Source of the DNA: Actinophytocola xanthii
GTDB lineage: Bacteria > Actinomycetota > Actinomycetes > Mycobacteriales > Pseudonocardiaceae
Length of the DNA stretch: 64,000 bases
NCBI RefSeq assembly: GCF_001921205.1
Contig: NZ_MSIE01000024.1
Span: 1 to 64,000, forward strand
Direction: 5' to 3'
Shown: piece after piece, positions 25,298 to 33,915 of the stretch
How positions within the stretch are numbered: the first letter of the stretch is position 1
Layout of the letters: every line of letters begins with the position of its first letter
Program-made: the position numbers and the translations under genes
Notes under the pieces: model-generated
What the model was told of the DNA's origin: nothing
Databases searched by the model: none
The model's input: only the letters and a program-made list of their open reading frames with translations

Positions 25298-26701
25298 CTA
25301 CTTCGCGGCCCCGGTACAGCCCACCCACTGACCGGTCGGGCAGCTGCCGTGCTCGTCTTTGAACGTGGTCACCAGCTGCGCGACCAGTGCGTGCGCGGAG
25401 GCGGGGTCGTCGGCCACGGTCACCGGGGAGCCGGTGCAGGCCGAGCGGGTCGCGGCGAGGCAGCCGCGCAGCTGGCCGTCGACGTGCTCACGCAGGTACC
25501 GGTTGGCCACCACGCCGTACTTCCACACGGTCCCGGCGTGCGAGATCTGGTAGACGGCGTGGCTGCCCTCGGTCCGCGAGCCGTCCGGGGCGGCCGGCTT
25601 CGCGTTCGCCGCCAGCTTGAGGTCGGCCACGTCCGGCGGGTCGGCCAGGACCAGCGCGGACCACTGGGCGCCGTAGGGGTGGGTGCCCGGAACCGAGTTC
25701 GCCCGCTGGTAGAAGCTCACCCACTCGGGCGTGGCGATGGTACAGCCGATCGTGCCGGCCGCGCCCGGGGCCATCGGGCCCACCTTGGCCTCGCAGCTGC
25801 CCAGCGGCTCGTCGTCGCCGGTCCAGTCGGCCCGCAGGTGCACCCGGACCGCGGTCTTGCCGGTGTTCCTGATGTCGACGACCAACGTGCAGCTGGGCGC
25901 GCCGCACGCCTCGAACCGGTGCGCACCCTGCTCGACAGCGGTCAGCGCGTCCACAGCCGAGGTCAACTCGCTGGAGGCACGCTGGTTGAGGTCCCGGTAC
26001 AGGGTCGGCGCCCGCGGCGAGGCGTCGGCCACGTCCAGCACGACCTCGCTCACCGCCGTGTTCTCCGTGCTGCCGACCTGGTCGAGCTCGAGCCGCAGCA
26101 CACCGTGCGGCGCCGCGGTGGCCAGGTAGACGGTGCCGCCCTCGACGTCGACGACGTAGGCCTCGGTGCCGCCGACCGTTTCCTTCGGGCTCGCGGCGAG
26201 GTCCCCGCCGCCGCCCTGCTCGGTGGCGGCTCCGGCGGCCTGGCCGAGCACCTCTGGCAGGAACACCTCGCCGAACTCGACGCCGACCAGCGAGGTCGGC
26301 AGCTTCACCCAGCGGCTGGCGAGCGCACCGCCGTCACCGCCGGCGACGCCGAACCGGGCCGAGAGCGCGCCCCAGAACGGGCCGTCGCCCTTGAGGTACA
26401 GGGTGTCGCCGACGACGGTGACCGTCGCCGGCAGGTCGTCCACGGTGACCGTGCCGGCGACCTCGCCGGTCGGCAGCGCGTCCAGCTCGACGGCCAGCTC
26501 CGCGCCGTCGGCGGCGAGCAGTGTGCCCTTGTAGTGCACCGCGCCCGCCTCGCCGAAGTCGACCAGCGACTGCGCGGCGGCCTGCGCCACGGTCAACGGG
26601 CGGATGTCGGTGGCCGCCGGGTCCCCGGCGACCGCGGTGGTGCAGCCCGCCAGCACCAGCATCGGCGAGACCAGCAGGACCGCCAGCCGTCGTGACCGCA
26701 T
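25298..26701 (-). CDS. Exported lipoprotein of unknown function
   Basis: A 467-residue lipoprotein: MRSRRLAVLLVSPMLVLAGC is a signal peptide with lipobox LAGC at 17-20. The mature part has a beta-rich first half with TVTVVGDTLYLKGDGPFWG, faintly like LppX/LprG-type lipid-binding folds, and a second half with paired cysteines (CGAPSC, GSCEAKVG, IGCTIA, GCLAATRSAC, SCPTGQWVGC) suggesting several disulfides. It stands between the Rv2175c-like gene and the prenyl synthase. A GGAGGGGGAG purine run is next to ATG 26701. No function is assigned; lipid or peptide binding is one possibility. Confidence 0.75.
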   Translation of the reverse strand: MRSRRLAVLLVSPMLVLAGCTTAVAGDPAATDIRPLTVAQAAAQSLVDFGEAGAVHYKGTLLAADGAELAVELDALPTGEVAGTVTVDDLPATVTVVGDTLYLKGDGPFWGALSARFGVAGGDGGALASRWVKLPTSLVGVEFGEVFLPEVLGQAAGAATEQGGGGDLAASPKETVGGTEAYVVDVEGGTVYLATAAPHGVLRLELDQVGSTENTAVSEVVLDVADASPRAPTLYRDLNQRASSELTSAVDALTAVEQGAHRFEACGAPSCTLVVDIRNTGKTAVRVHLRADWTGDDEPLGSCEAKVGPMAPGAAGTIGCTIATPEWVSFYQRANSVPGTHPYGAQWSALVLADPPDVADLKLAANAKPAAPDGSRTEGSHAVYQISHAGTVWKYGVVANRYLREHVDGQLRGCLAATRSACTGSPVTVADDPASAHALVAQLVTTFKDEHGSCPTGQWVGCTGAAK

Positions 26702-26789
26702 GTGACTCCCCCTCCGGCCCGCCGCGCCCGGCGACGCCTGCCCTCCCGCTCCGCGTAAGGAGTATCCCAACTCCGGACGTCGGAATGCC

Positions 26790-26822
26790 GGGCGGCTTCA
26801 CTACGAATCGGCGAAGCCGCCC
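26790..26822 (-). terminator. Hairpin after the prenyl synthase/lipoprotein gap
   Basis: GGGCGGCTTC (26790-26799) pairs perfectly with GAAGCCGCCC (26813-26822) around a 13-base loop, just downstream of the prenyl synthase stop on the minus strand. No T run follows, so the terminator role is likely but unproved. Confidence 0.5.
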
Positions 26823-26838
26823 CGGTCGGAGGACGCGC

Positions 26839-27945
26839 CTACCGGTCCCGGCGGGTCGCGGCCACGGCCAGGTCGGCGAGCCGGGTCACGCCCGGTTCGG
26901 CTAGGCCGGCGGCGTCCAGCGCGCTCATGGCCGTGGCGGTCAACCGCTCGATCCGGCGTTCCAGCTCCGCGACCGCTCCCACCTCGACCAGCAGCTCGCG
27001 CACCAGCGCGATCGTGTCCTCGCTCAGGTCCGGGTCGCCGAGGGCGGCGCGCAGCCGCTGCGCCCCGGCGCGGTGACCGTCGCGGTCGGCGTAGGTGAGG
27101 CCCAGCGCGACGAGCAGGGTCCGCTTGCCCTCGCGCAGGTCGTCACCGGCCGGCTTGCCGGTGACCTCGGGCTCGCCGTACACGCCGAGCAGGTCGTCGC
27201 GCAGCTGGAAGGCCACCCCGATGTCGGTGCCGAAGGTGCGCACCGCCGCCACGACGTCCTCGCCGGCGCCGGCGAGCGCGACACCCAGGTGCAGCGGCCG
27301 CTCGACGGTGTAGGCGGCAGTCTTGAGCCGGGCGACACCCAGCGCCCGCTCCTCGGACTCGTCGCCCTCGGCCTGGGCCAACACGTCCAGGTACTGCCCG
27401 GCGAACATCTCCGCCCGCATCGCCTGCCAGGGCGCCCTGGCGGCCTCGCGCATCGGGCCGGTCAGCGGGGCGCTCTCGAACATGTCGTCGGCCCAGGCCA
27501 GTGCCAGGTCGCCGAGCAGGATCGCCGCGGCCGTGCCGAACCGCTCCGGCTCGCCGAGCCAGGATCCGGCCCGGTGCTTCTGGGTGAACCGCACGTGCAC
27601 GGTCGGGTGACCGCGGCGCAGCTCCGAGTCGTCCATGATGTCGTCGTGCACCAGCGCGCACGCCTGGATGAGCTCGAGCGCGGAGACCGCCCGCAGCACG
27701 GCCCGCGCCGCCGGCCCGTCCTGGTCGCCGCCGGCCGCCCGCCAGCCCCACCAGGCGAAGGTCGGACGTAACCGCTTGCCGCCTTGCAGCGCGAAGTCCG
27801 ACAGGTGGTCGACGGCCTGGGCGAACGTGCGGGCCAGGGCGGGAAGCTCGGCCCGGCGTTCGGCGAGGTAGGAGGCCAGGATGGTCTCGACGTGCCGGTG
27901 AACGGCGTCGTCGATCGACTTGTCGGTGGTCGGCACGGCGACCAT
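26839..27945 (-). CDS. idsA: Polyprenyl diphosphate synthase (geranylgeranyl/farnesyl type)
   Basis: A 368-residue trans-isoprenyl diphosphate synthase that condenses isopentenyl diphosphate with allylic diphosphates. First aspartate-rich motif HDDIMDDSELRRG, second motif QLRDDLLGVYGE, plus GGKRLRP for diphosphate binding. The second motif is DDxxG, common in this branch. Small residues before the first motif (LIQACALVHDD) suggest a medium chain length such as C20, but product length cannot be settled here. It corresponds to IdsA2 (Rv2173). ATG 27945; the gene diverges from the MetF-like gene across a 96-base gap. Confidence 0.88.
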   Translation of the reverse strand: MVAVPTTDKSIDDAVHRHVETILASYLAERRAELPALARTFAQAVDHLSDFALQGGKRLRPTFAWWGWRAAGGDQDGPAARAVLRAVSALELIQACALVHDDIMDDSELRRGHPTVHVRFTQKHRAGSWLGEPERFGTAAAILLGDLALAWADDMFESAPLTGPMREAARAPWQAMRAEMFAGQYLDVLAQAEGDESEERALGVARLKTAAYTVERPLHLGVALAGAGEDVVAAVRTFGTDIGVAFQLRDDLLGVYGEPEVTGKPAGDDLREGKRTLLVALGLTYADRDGHRAGAQRLRAALGDPDLSEDTIALVRELLVEVGAVAELERRIERLTATAMSALDAAGLAEPGVTRLADLAVAATRRDR

Positions 27946-28041
27946 GGTGGGGTGTCGCCCGTACTCGCATACCAGCGGGGGGCGGCTAGCGGGGCTCTGG
28001 GACCCGGTCGCGCGTTTGCGGGACCTCACTACCCTGAGGTC

Positions 28042-28941
28042 ATGACTTCGGTGGTGGATCGGATCCCGGGCGACCGGCCCGTGTTCTCCGTCGAGTTCAT
28101 GCCCCCGCGCGACGACGCGGACGAGCAGCGGCTGTGGAACGCCATCCGGTCGCTCGAGGGCCTGGACCCGGCGTTCGTCTCGGTGACCTACGGCGCGGGC
28201 GGCTCGAGCCGTGACCGGACCATCCGGACCACGGGCCGAGTCGTCAAGGAGACGACCCTGGTGTCGATGGCGCACCTGACGGCCGTGGACCACTCGGTCG
28301 CCGAGCTGCGCAACGTCATCGGCTGGTACGCGTCGCTGGGCATCCGCAACGTGCTCGCGCTGCGCGGGGACCCGCCCGGCGACGTGATGGGCGAGTGGGT
28401 GAAGCACCCGGAGGGCCTCGAGTACGCCGAGGACCTCGTCCGGCTCGTCCGCGAGCTCGGGAACTTCTGCGTCGGGGTGTCCGCCTTCCCCTACGGCCAC
28501 CCGCGCTCGGCCGACCTGGAGACCGACACCGAGTTCCTCGTCCGCAAGCTCCGCGCCGGGGCCGACTTCGCGATCGCCCAGCTGTTCTTCGAGGCCGACG
28601 ACTTCCTGCGGATGCGGGACCGGGTCGCCGCCCGCGGCTGCGACGCGCTGCTGCTGCCCGGGGTGATGCCGCTGACCACGCCGCGCATCCTGGCCAAGAC
28701 CGTCGAGCTGTCCGGCGCCGCGGTGCCCCCCGCGCTGGCCGCCCGCCTCGACCCGCTGGCCGAGGACCCCGCGGCGTTCCGCGCCGAGGGGATGGACGTG
28801 ACCGCCGAGCTGTGCGAGCGCCTGCTCGCCGAGGGCGTTCCCGGCCTGCACTTCTACACGTTCAACCGGGCGAAGGCGACCAAGGAGATGGTGGACCGCC
28901 TCGGCCTGCTGCCCCGCCGGTCGCCGACCGCGGTCGGCTAG
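28042..28941 (+). CDS. Methylenetetrahydrofolate reductase-like protein (MetF family)
   Basis: A 299-residue TIM-barrel flavoprotein of the MetF family, expected to reduce 5,10-methylenetetrahydrofolate to the 5-methyl form for methionine synthesis. It has FSVEFMPPRDDADEQRLW, the Glu of the FEFFP-type motif, VTYGAGGSSRDRT, LALRGDPPGD and AIAQLFFEADDF. In mycobacteria the Rv2172c homologue fills this place. ATG 28042 follows TACCCT (28030-28035) by six bases, so the mRNA is probably leaderless. Its TAG shares the palindrome CTAG with the stop of convergent lppM. Confidence 0.85.
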   Translation: MTSVVDRIPGDRPVFSVEFMPPRDDADEQRLWNAIRSLEGLDPAFVSVTYGAGGSSRDRTIRTTGRVVKETTLVSMAHLTAVDHSVAELRNVIGWYASLGIRNVLALRGDPPGDVMGEWVKHPEGLEYAEDLVRLVRELGNFCVGVSAFPYGHPRSADLETDTEFLVRKLRAGADFAIAQLFFEADDFLRMRDRVAARGCDALLLPGVMPLTTPRILAKTVELSGAAVPPALAARLDPLAEDPAAFRAEGMDVTAELCERLLAEGVPGLHFYTFNRAKATKEMVDRLGLLPRRSPTAVG

Positions 28942-29618
28942 CGGGTCACCGCCTGGGCTCGTTCGAGCCGCAGGCTGCGTCGGTGGGTGAACAGCGCCAG
29001 CAGCACCACCAGCAGCGCCACGACCACCGCGCCGCCGCCGACCATCGCCACCCACTGGGTCCAGGACACCCCGGCGGAGTCGGCGTACTGGCTGGTCGCG
29101 CTGAACTCGGTGACCGCACCCGGCTTCGGCGTCCAGGTGATCGTGCCGTCGGTGTTGTCGCCGTTGGTCCGGGTGATCCGGCCCGGGAAGGCGATCTTGA
29201 CCTGCACGTCCACATTGTCCGGCGGCACCTGGGTCAGGTCGGCCGAGCCGGCGAGCGAGACCAGGTCGCCGGAGCGGCGGAACGAGAGCCGGTACTGCTT
29301 GACCGTCGAGATCGACTCGACCAGCACGGTGAGGTCGGCGAACCGGATGCCGGAGAGCGTGACCTTCTGCCCGACGTAGCGGTTGGCGGTGTAGGGCTCG
29401 GTGCGCACCTTGTCCGACAGCTCGGGCGGCACGGTCAACACCGGGCCCTTGTCCTCGCGGCTGGTCGGCAGCGCCGCGACCACCAGCTCGCCGGAGATCA
29501 CGTCATCCTGGGAGACGGCCAGTGCCGCGTGGATCCGCAGGCAGCCGGTGAGCGACATCATCGCGAACCCGAGCAGCACGGCGAGTCCGAGCACTCTGCG
29601 AACGTGGTCTCGGCGCAC
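28938..29618 (-). CDS. lppM: LppM-like membrane lipoprotein
   Basis: A 226-residue protein with an N-terminal lipoprotein signal (LGLAVLLGFAMMSLTGC, lipobox LTGC), an outer domain with LRIHAALAVSQDDVISG typical of LppM, and a C-terminal transmembrane helix (AMVGGGAVVVALLVVLLALF) with a basic tail. LppM (Rv2171) is linked to phosphatidylinositol mannoside interaction and surface traits in mycobacteria. GTG 29618 is used; a second GTG a few codons later is possible because no clear ribosome site decides it. Its TAG overlaps the convergent metF-like TAG in CTAG. Confidence 0.8.
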   Translation of the reverse strand: MRRDHVRRVLGLAVLLGFAMMSLTGCLRIHAALAVSQDDVISGELVVAALPTSREDKGPVLTVPPELSDKVRTEPYTANRYVGQKVTLSGIRFADLTVLVESISTVKQYRLSFRRSGDLVSLAGSADLTQVPPDNVDVQVKIAFPGRITRTNGDNTDGTITWTPKPGAVTEFSATSQYADSAGVSWTQWVAMVGGGAVVVALLVVLLALFTHRRSLRLERAQAVTR

Positions 29619-29698
29619 CCGGACATCCTGCCAGCAGGGCCCGTCCCGCCGAACACCAGCCGGAAAATCGGCTGACCGGGCAGGTAGCGTCGGACGAT

Positions 29699-31357
29699 AT
29701 GGACACTCCCGTGCACCGCGTCTGTGACTCCTACGTGGACGACTACCTCCCCCTCGAGCCCACGGTCGCGACGGCGCTCGGCATCCGCGACTTCGACCAC
29801 CAGCTCCCGGACTACTCGCCCGAGGGGCACGCCGCACGCGCGGAGCTCGCGGCACGGGCGTTGCGGGAGGTGGCGGCGCTCGAACCGGTCGACGAGGGGG
29901 AGCGCGACGCCAAGGCGGTGTTCGCCGAGCGGCTCGGTATCGAGCTCGAGGTGTACGAGGCCGGGCTGACGACCGGATCGCTGAACGTGCTGGCGAGCCC
30001 GGCGCAGGACCTGCGTCAGGTGTTCGACCTGATGCCCGCGGACACCGTCGAGGACTGGCACACGATCGCCCGGCGGTTGGCCGCCATGCCGGAGGCCGTC
30101 GACCGGTACCGCGAGGGCCTGCGGCACGCCGCCGCCGACGGGCACGTGGCCGCCGTGCGCCAGGTGTCGAAGGTCGCCGAGCAGTGCTCGAACTGGGCCG
30201 GGCAGGGCGCCGAGCAGTCGTTCTTCGTGTCGTTCGCGGCCGGCGGGCCGGACGAGGTGCGTGCCGAGCTCGACGCCGGAGCCGCCGCGGCCAGCGCGGC
30301 CTACGCCGACCTGGCCGTGTTCCTGCGCGAGGAGTTGCTGCCGGCGGCGCCGGCCGAGGACGCCGTCGGCGAGGAGGTCTACGGGCTCTGGTCGCGGATG
30401 TACCTGGGCGCGCGGCTGGACCAGCGTGAGGCCTACGAGTGGGGCTGGGCCGAGTTCACCCGGATCGAGAGCGAGATGAAGGAGGTCGCGAACCGGATCA
30501 GGGCCGGCGCCGGCGTCGCCGAGGCGGCCGAGACACTCGACGCCGACCCGCGGTACCGGGTCCAGGGGCGGACGGCCTTCCGCGACTGGATGCAGGAGCT
30601 GTCCGACCGGGCGCTGACCGACCTGCGCGGCACGCACTTCGACATCCCCGACGAGATCATGCGGCTGGACTGCCGGATCGCGCCGCCCGGCGGCGGCACC
30701 GGGGCCTACTACACCCACCCCTCCGACGACTTCTCCCGCCCCGGCGCGATGTGGTGGTCGCTGCCACCGGACCGGGACGAGTTCTCCACCTGGCGCGAGG
30801 TCAGCACCGTCTACCACGAGGGCGTTCCCGGCCACCACCTGCAGATCGCGACGACGCAGTACGCCGCGGACCGGCTGAACCGGTTCCAGCGACTGCTCGC
30901 CTGGGTGCCGGCCTACAGCGAGGGCTGGGCGCTGTACGCCGAGCGCCTCATGCGCGAGTTCGGCTACCTGTCCGACGACGGCAACCTGCTCGGAATGCTC
31001 AACGAGGCCCTGTACCGCGCGGCACGGGTGATCGTGGACATCGGCATGCACCTGAAGCTCGAGATCCCCCGGGGCACGGGCTTCCACGAGGGCGAGCGAT
31101 GGACCCCGGACCTCGGCCTGGAGTTCATGCTCACCCGGACGGTCACCGACGCGGCGCTGGTGCGCGACGAGATCGACCGGTACCTCGGCTGGCCCGGCCA
31201 GGCCCCTTCCTACAAGCTGGGCGAGCGACTGTGGCTGTCCGCCCGGGAGGACGCCAGGTCGCGCCCCGACTTCGACCTCCGGCGGTTCCACATGCAGGCG
31301 CTGCGGATGGGCCAGATGGGCCTGGACACCCTGCGCGAGCGGCTGGCGGCGATCTAG
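29699..31357 (+). CDS. DUF885 family metallopeptidase-like protein
   Basis: A 552-residue mostly helical protein. The segment STVYHEGVPGHHLQIATTQY contains HEGVPGHH (373-380), the zinc-binding signature of DUF885, and EGWALYAERLMREFG supplies a downstream Glu ligand. No signal peptide is present, so it should be cytoplasmic. DUF885 proteins resemble M3/M32 peptidases, but substrates are largely unknown. ATG 29699 follows TAGCGT (29685-29690) by eight bases. Its TAG overlaps the stop of the convergent acetyltransferase gene in a second shared CTAG. Confidence 0.82.
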   Translation: MDTPVHRVCDSYVDDYLPLEPTVATALGIRDFDHQLPDYSPEGHAARAELAARALREVAALEPVDEGERDAKAVFAERLGIELEVYEAGLTTGSLNVLASPAQDLRQVFDLMPADTVEDWHTIARRLAAMPEAVDRYREGLRHAAADGHVAAVRQVSKVAEQCSNWAGQGAEQSFFVSFAAGGPDEVRAELDAGAAAASAAYADLAVFLREELLPAAPAEDAVGEEVYGLWSRMYLGARLDQREAYEWGWAEFTRIESEMKEVANRIRAGAGVAEAAETLDADPRYRVQGRTAFRDWMQELSDRALTDLRGTHFDIPDEIMRLDCRIAPPGGGTGAYYTHPSDDFSRPGAMWWSLPPDRDEFSTWREVSTVYHEGVPGHHLQIATTQYAADRLNRFQRLLAWVPAYSEGWALYAERLMREFGYLSDDGNLLGMLNEALYRAARVIVDIGMHLKLEIPRGTGFHEGERWTPDLGLEFMLTRTVTDAALVRDEIDRYLGWPGQAPSYKLGERLWLSAREDARSRPDFDLRRFHMQALRMGQMGLDTLRERLAAI

Positions 31358-31932
31358 GGAGTGGGCTGCTCGAGCGGCAGCGTGCGCCCGAGCACGCCGA
31401 ACGGGCGGGGGTCGCCGGTGAACCGGTAGTGGCGCAGGACGTCGGTGAACCCCATCCGGTAGTACAGCCGCCACGCCCGCGACGGGCCTTCCGGTGTGGA
31501 CAGCAGGACCCTGCTCGCGTCGACCCTGGACAGCAGGCGGCGCAGCAGGTCCTCGCCCACGCCGCGGCCCTGCGCGGCGGGGCGCACGTGCACCTCGGTC
31601 AGCTCGAAGTAGTCCTCGAGCCAGATGTCGGCGTACTCGGGGCCGGAGCGCTCGACGATCCCGCGGCGCACCTGCTCGTGCCACCACTGGCCGTTCGCCC
31701 CGCGGTAGCCGTAGGCGATCCCGACCATGCTGTCGTCGGTGTCCAGCGCGGCCACGCAGCACCAGCCGGGACGCAGCATGTGCGCCAGCCACATCGGGGC
31801 GCGCTGCTCCGCGGTGCCCGCCGGGTAGCGCATGGCCGTGACGTAGAGCGACAGCGCCTCGGACAACCGGACACGCAACTCGTCCTGGGTGAGGTCGACG
31901 AAGCGTTCGACCCGGGGTGGCACGGCGGTCAC
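31354..31932 (-). CDS. GNAT-family acetyltransferase (Rv2170-like)
   Basis: A 192-residue N-acetyltransferase. The acetyl-CoA motif is in VHVRPAAQGRGVGEDLLRRL (QGRGVG), followed by the C-terminal YRMGFTDVLRHYRF. An extra tryptophan-rich segment (GANGQWWHEQVRRGIVER) precedes the CoA site. Position and size match Rv2170, for which lysine-directed acetyl transfer has been reported; substrate here is inferred only by synteny. GTG 31932 gives VTAVPPRVERF and overlaps the stop of the upstream deacylase gene by GTGA, so the two form an operon. Confidence 0.78.
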   Translation of the reverse strand: MTAVPPRVERFVDLTQDELRVRLSEALSLYVTAMRYPAGTAEQRAPMWLAHMLRPGWCCVAALDTDDSMVGIAYGYRGANGQWWHEQVRRGIVERSGPEYADIWLEDYFELTEVHVRPAAQGRGVGEDLLRRLLSRVDASRVLLSTPEGPSRAWRLYYRMGFTDVLRHYRFTGDPRPFGVLGRTLPLEQPTP

Positions 31933-32450
31933 GGCACGCGATTCTCCTCCTCGGCCCCCACGTCCGCAGCCACGCCCCCGGTCAGCGCCACGAGCTCGTC
32001 GAACGTCGTGGGAAACACCGCCTTGGGATGCCCCGCCGCGGCCCACACGACGGCGTGGTCGGCCAGCGCCCGGTCGACCAGCGTGCGGATGGGCCGGACG
32101 TGCCCGACCGGTGCGACGCCGCCGATCGGCTGGCCGGTGTGCTCGCGCACGAACGCCGGGTCGGCGCGGCCGACCCGGTCCGCCCCGGCCAGCTCGGCCA
32201 GCCGGTCGGTGTCGGCGCGGTGCGCGCCGGAGGTCAGCGCGAGCAGGGGGACCACCTGCTCACCCCGCACGGCGCGGAACACCAGGCTGTTCGCGATGGC
32301 GCCGACCGGGACGCCGAGGGCCGCCGCGGCGGCGGCCGCGGTGCGCACGTCATCGGCCAGGACGCGGACTCCGTCGGCGGCGGCGGTGAGCCCCGCTTCG
32401 CGCAGGGCGGCCGAGACCGTGCTGATCGCGGGGTGTTCGGGGGTGGTCAT
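31929..32450 (-). CDS. YbaK/ProX-type aminoacyl-tRNA deacylase-like protein
   Basis: A 173-residue protein of the YbaK/INS domain family that hydrolyses mischarged tRNA in trans. It shows VGAIANSLVFRA (with the usual Lys of this motif replaced by Asn or Ser), LTSGAHRADTDRLAELAG, and GQPIGGVAPVGH, the GG(V/F)xPxGH signature. The catalytic Lys of ProX-type enzymes is not obvious at the usual place, so activity could be altered. ATG 32450 is chosen; an in-frame ATG 18 bases upstream would add six residues. It shares an operon with the acetyltransferase and diverges from the SOS-box operon. Confidence 0.78.
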   Translation of the reverse strand: MTTPEHPAISTVSAALREAGLTAAADGVRVLADDVRTAAAAAAALGVPVGAIANSLVFRAVRGEQVVPLLALTSGAHRADTDRLAELAGADRVGRADPAFVREHTGQPIGGVAPVGHVRPIRTLVDRALADHAVVWAAAGHPKAVFPTTFDELVALTGGVAADVGAEEENRVP

Positions 32451-32516
32451 GGGCTCATCAGAACACATCCCGCTCCGGTGCCGGGACGGCGAGTCGGACG
32501 GAAATCCGGGCCGAGG

Positions 32517-32545
32517 TTGAGTCTGTCCAGACACGGAGTTAAGCT
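32517..32545 (+). promoter_or_regulatory. Promoter of the HEPN operon
   Basis: TTGAGT (32517-32522) and TAAGCT (32540-32545) are separated by exactly 17 bases, a close match to SigA-type promoters. Start of transcription would be near 32552, at the left edge of the SOS box. Confidence 0.75.
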
Positions 32546-32553
32546 CGAATCGT

Positions 32554-32569
32554 TCGAACATGCGTTCGA
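32554..32569. promoter_or_regulatory. SOS box (LexA site) at the HEPN operon
   Basis: TCGAACATGCGTTCGA is a perfect match to the actinobacterial LexA consensus TCGAAC-N4-GTTCGA. It starts nine bases after the -10 element and covers the predicted transcription start, the right place for repression. Confidence 0.85.
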
Positions 32570-32679
32570 GCACAGGTCCGGTGGTGGGGCGGGGGAAGCG
32601 CCTCACCACCGGGCACCGCCGGCTTCCCCACGGCACCGCGTCACGGCAGTGACGCCCACGGACCGCGAGGAGGAGTCAG

Positions 32680-33093
32680 GTGACCACAACTCTGGACCAT
32701 CGGGATCCGGTGTCGAACGCGCCGGAGTCCGCGCTCACCCTGCTCGTCCAGGCCGAACGAGGACTGACCGAGGCGGCCGTGGAGTCCGACGCCGCACAGC
32801 GGTTCGCCCAGGCCTACCTGGCGGCCCTGCGGGCGGCGGCGGCGCTGCTGGCCATGCGCGGGCGTCCGCACCGGGCCAGGGCCCGGCCGATGAGCGTGTG
32901 GACGCTGCTCGCCTCGGTCGCGCCGGAGATGCGCGAGTGGGCCGCGTTCTTCGCCTCCTGCTCGGCCACCCGCGCGTCGGTACAGGCCGGCATCACCCGC
33001 GCTGTCACCGCCCGCTCCGCGGACGACCTCGTGCGCCAGACCGGCCAGTTCCTGGAGCTGGTCGCGCGCGCGATCCGCGGCACGACACCATGA
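32680..33093 (+). CDS. SAV_6107-type HEPN domain protein
   Basis: A 137-residue all-helical protein resembling the SAV_6107 HEPN family: LLVQAERGLTEAAVESDAAQ, the helix RFAQAYLAALRAAAALLAMR, then RGRPHRARARP and a Trp-containing helix (PMSVWTLLASVAPEMREWAA). HEPN proteins often bind or cut RNA, but the RxxxxH ribonuclease signature is not clear, the basic loop RGRPHRARARP being the only candidate. GAGGAGG lies just before GTG 32680. It is the first gene behind a perfect SOS box, so DNA-damage induction is predicted. Its TGA overlaps the next ATG. Confidence 0.75.
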   Translation: MTTTLDHRDPVSNAPESALTLLVQAERGLTEAAVESDAAQRFAQAYLAALRAAAALLAMRGRPHRARARPMSVWTLLASVAPEMREWAAFFASCSATRASVQAGITRAVTARSADDLVRQTGQFLELVARAIRGTTP

Positions 33094-33860
33094 CCGGACG
33101 GGCACTCGCCGACTACGGCCGTCTGCTCGAGGTGCTGGACGTGGAGGGAGACCTGCTGGCGTCGTCGGCGGGCGGGGCGGACCCCGCGCTCGCCGTGCCG
33201 AACGCGCCCGGGATGACCCTCGGCGGCACCGTGCGGCACGTCGGCAGCGTCTACCGGATGGTCGTCGCCTGGGTACGCGCCGGCGGCCACCAACCCACCC
33301 GGTGGCAGCGCGCCCCGGAGGACGGTCAGACGCTCGAGGACTACCTCCGCACCGGGCACCGGGCGCTGGTCGAGCAGCTGGCCGAGCACGACCCCGAGGA
33401 GGCCTGCTCGACCTGGTGGCCGCTGCATCAGGCCTACGGGTTCTGGTACCGGCGGATGGCCCACGAGAGCACGATCCACCGCATCGACGTGCAGCAGGCG
33501 GCCGCCGGCATGACCGTCGGCGCTATCAGCGAGGACGTCGCGCTGGACGGGGTGGACGAGATCCTCTCGCTCTGGTTCACCCACCGCCTCGGGGTACTGG
33601 GGGTGGCGAACTCCTGGCGCGGGCAGGTTGCCGTGGTCGCGGGCGGGCAGCAGTGGATCGCGAGCATGTCCGCCGGGGGCACCTCGGCCTGGCGGGCCGG
33701 CGAGGACGAGATCGAGGGCGTCGACGCCAGCGTGACCAGCGACCCCACCGGGATGTTCCTGTGGCTGTGGGGGCGGCGTCCGATCCGCGCGGTCACCCCG
33801 GCCGGCGACCGGGCGGGGATCGCGCAGCTCTGGCACCTGCTGCGGTTGGCGACCCACTGA
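33090..33860 (+). CDS. Mycothiol-dependent maleylpyruvate isomerase-family (DinB-fold) protein
   Basis: A 256-residue protein with an N-terminal DinB/MDMPI four-helix domain. The metal triad is His50 (RHVGSVYRM), Glu126 and His130 (AHESTIHRID). A C-terminal SCP2-like or alpha/beta domain ends LWHLLRLATH. Proteins of this family use mycothiol for isomerisation, conjugation or transfer; this substrate is unknown and no aromatic-degradation genes are nearby, so maleylpyruvate is unlikely. The ATG overlaps the HEPN stop (ATGA), placing it under the same SOS box; a link to thiol handling of damage products is inference. Confidence 0.78.
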   Translation: MTGRALADYGRLLEVLDVEGDLLASSAGGADPALAVPNAPGMTLGGTVRHVGSVYRMVVAWVRAGGHQPTRWQRAPEDGQTLEDYLRTGHRALVEQLAEHDPEEACSTWWPLHQAYGFWYRRMAHESTIHRIDVQQAAAGMTVGAISEDVALDGVDEILSLWFTHRLGVLGVANSWRGQVAVVAGGQQWIASMSAGGTSAWRAGEDEIEGVDASVTSDPTGMFLWLWGRRPIRAVTPAGDRAGIAQLWHLLRLATH

Positions 33861-33915
33861 CGACGCGGTGCTGTCGACCACGTGGACTGTCGGTGTGATC
33901 GGTTAGCGTTCGGGC

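Noticed and set aside
30439-32520. Very long plus-strand frame over DUF885, GNAT and deacylase genes
   Set aside because: Shadow frame: it runs out of frame through one real gene and antisense to two, with Arg/Pro-rich sequence.
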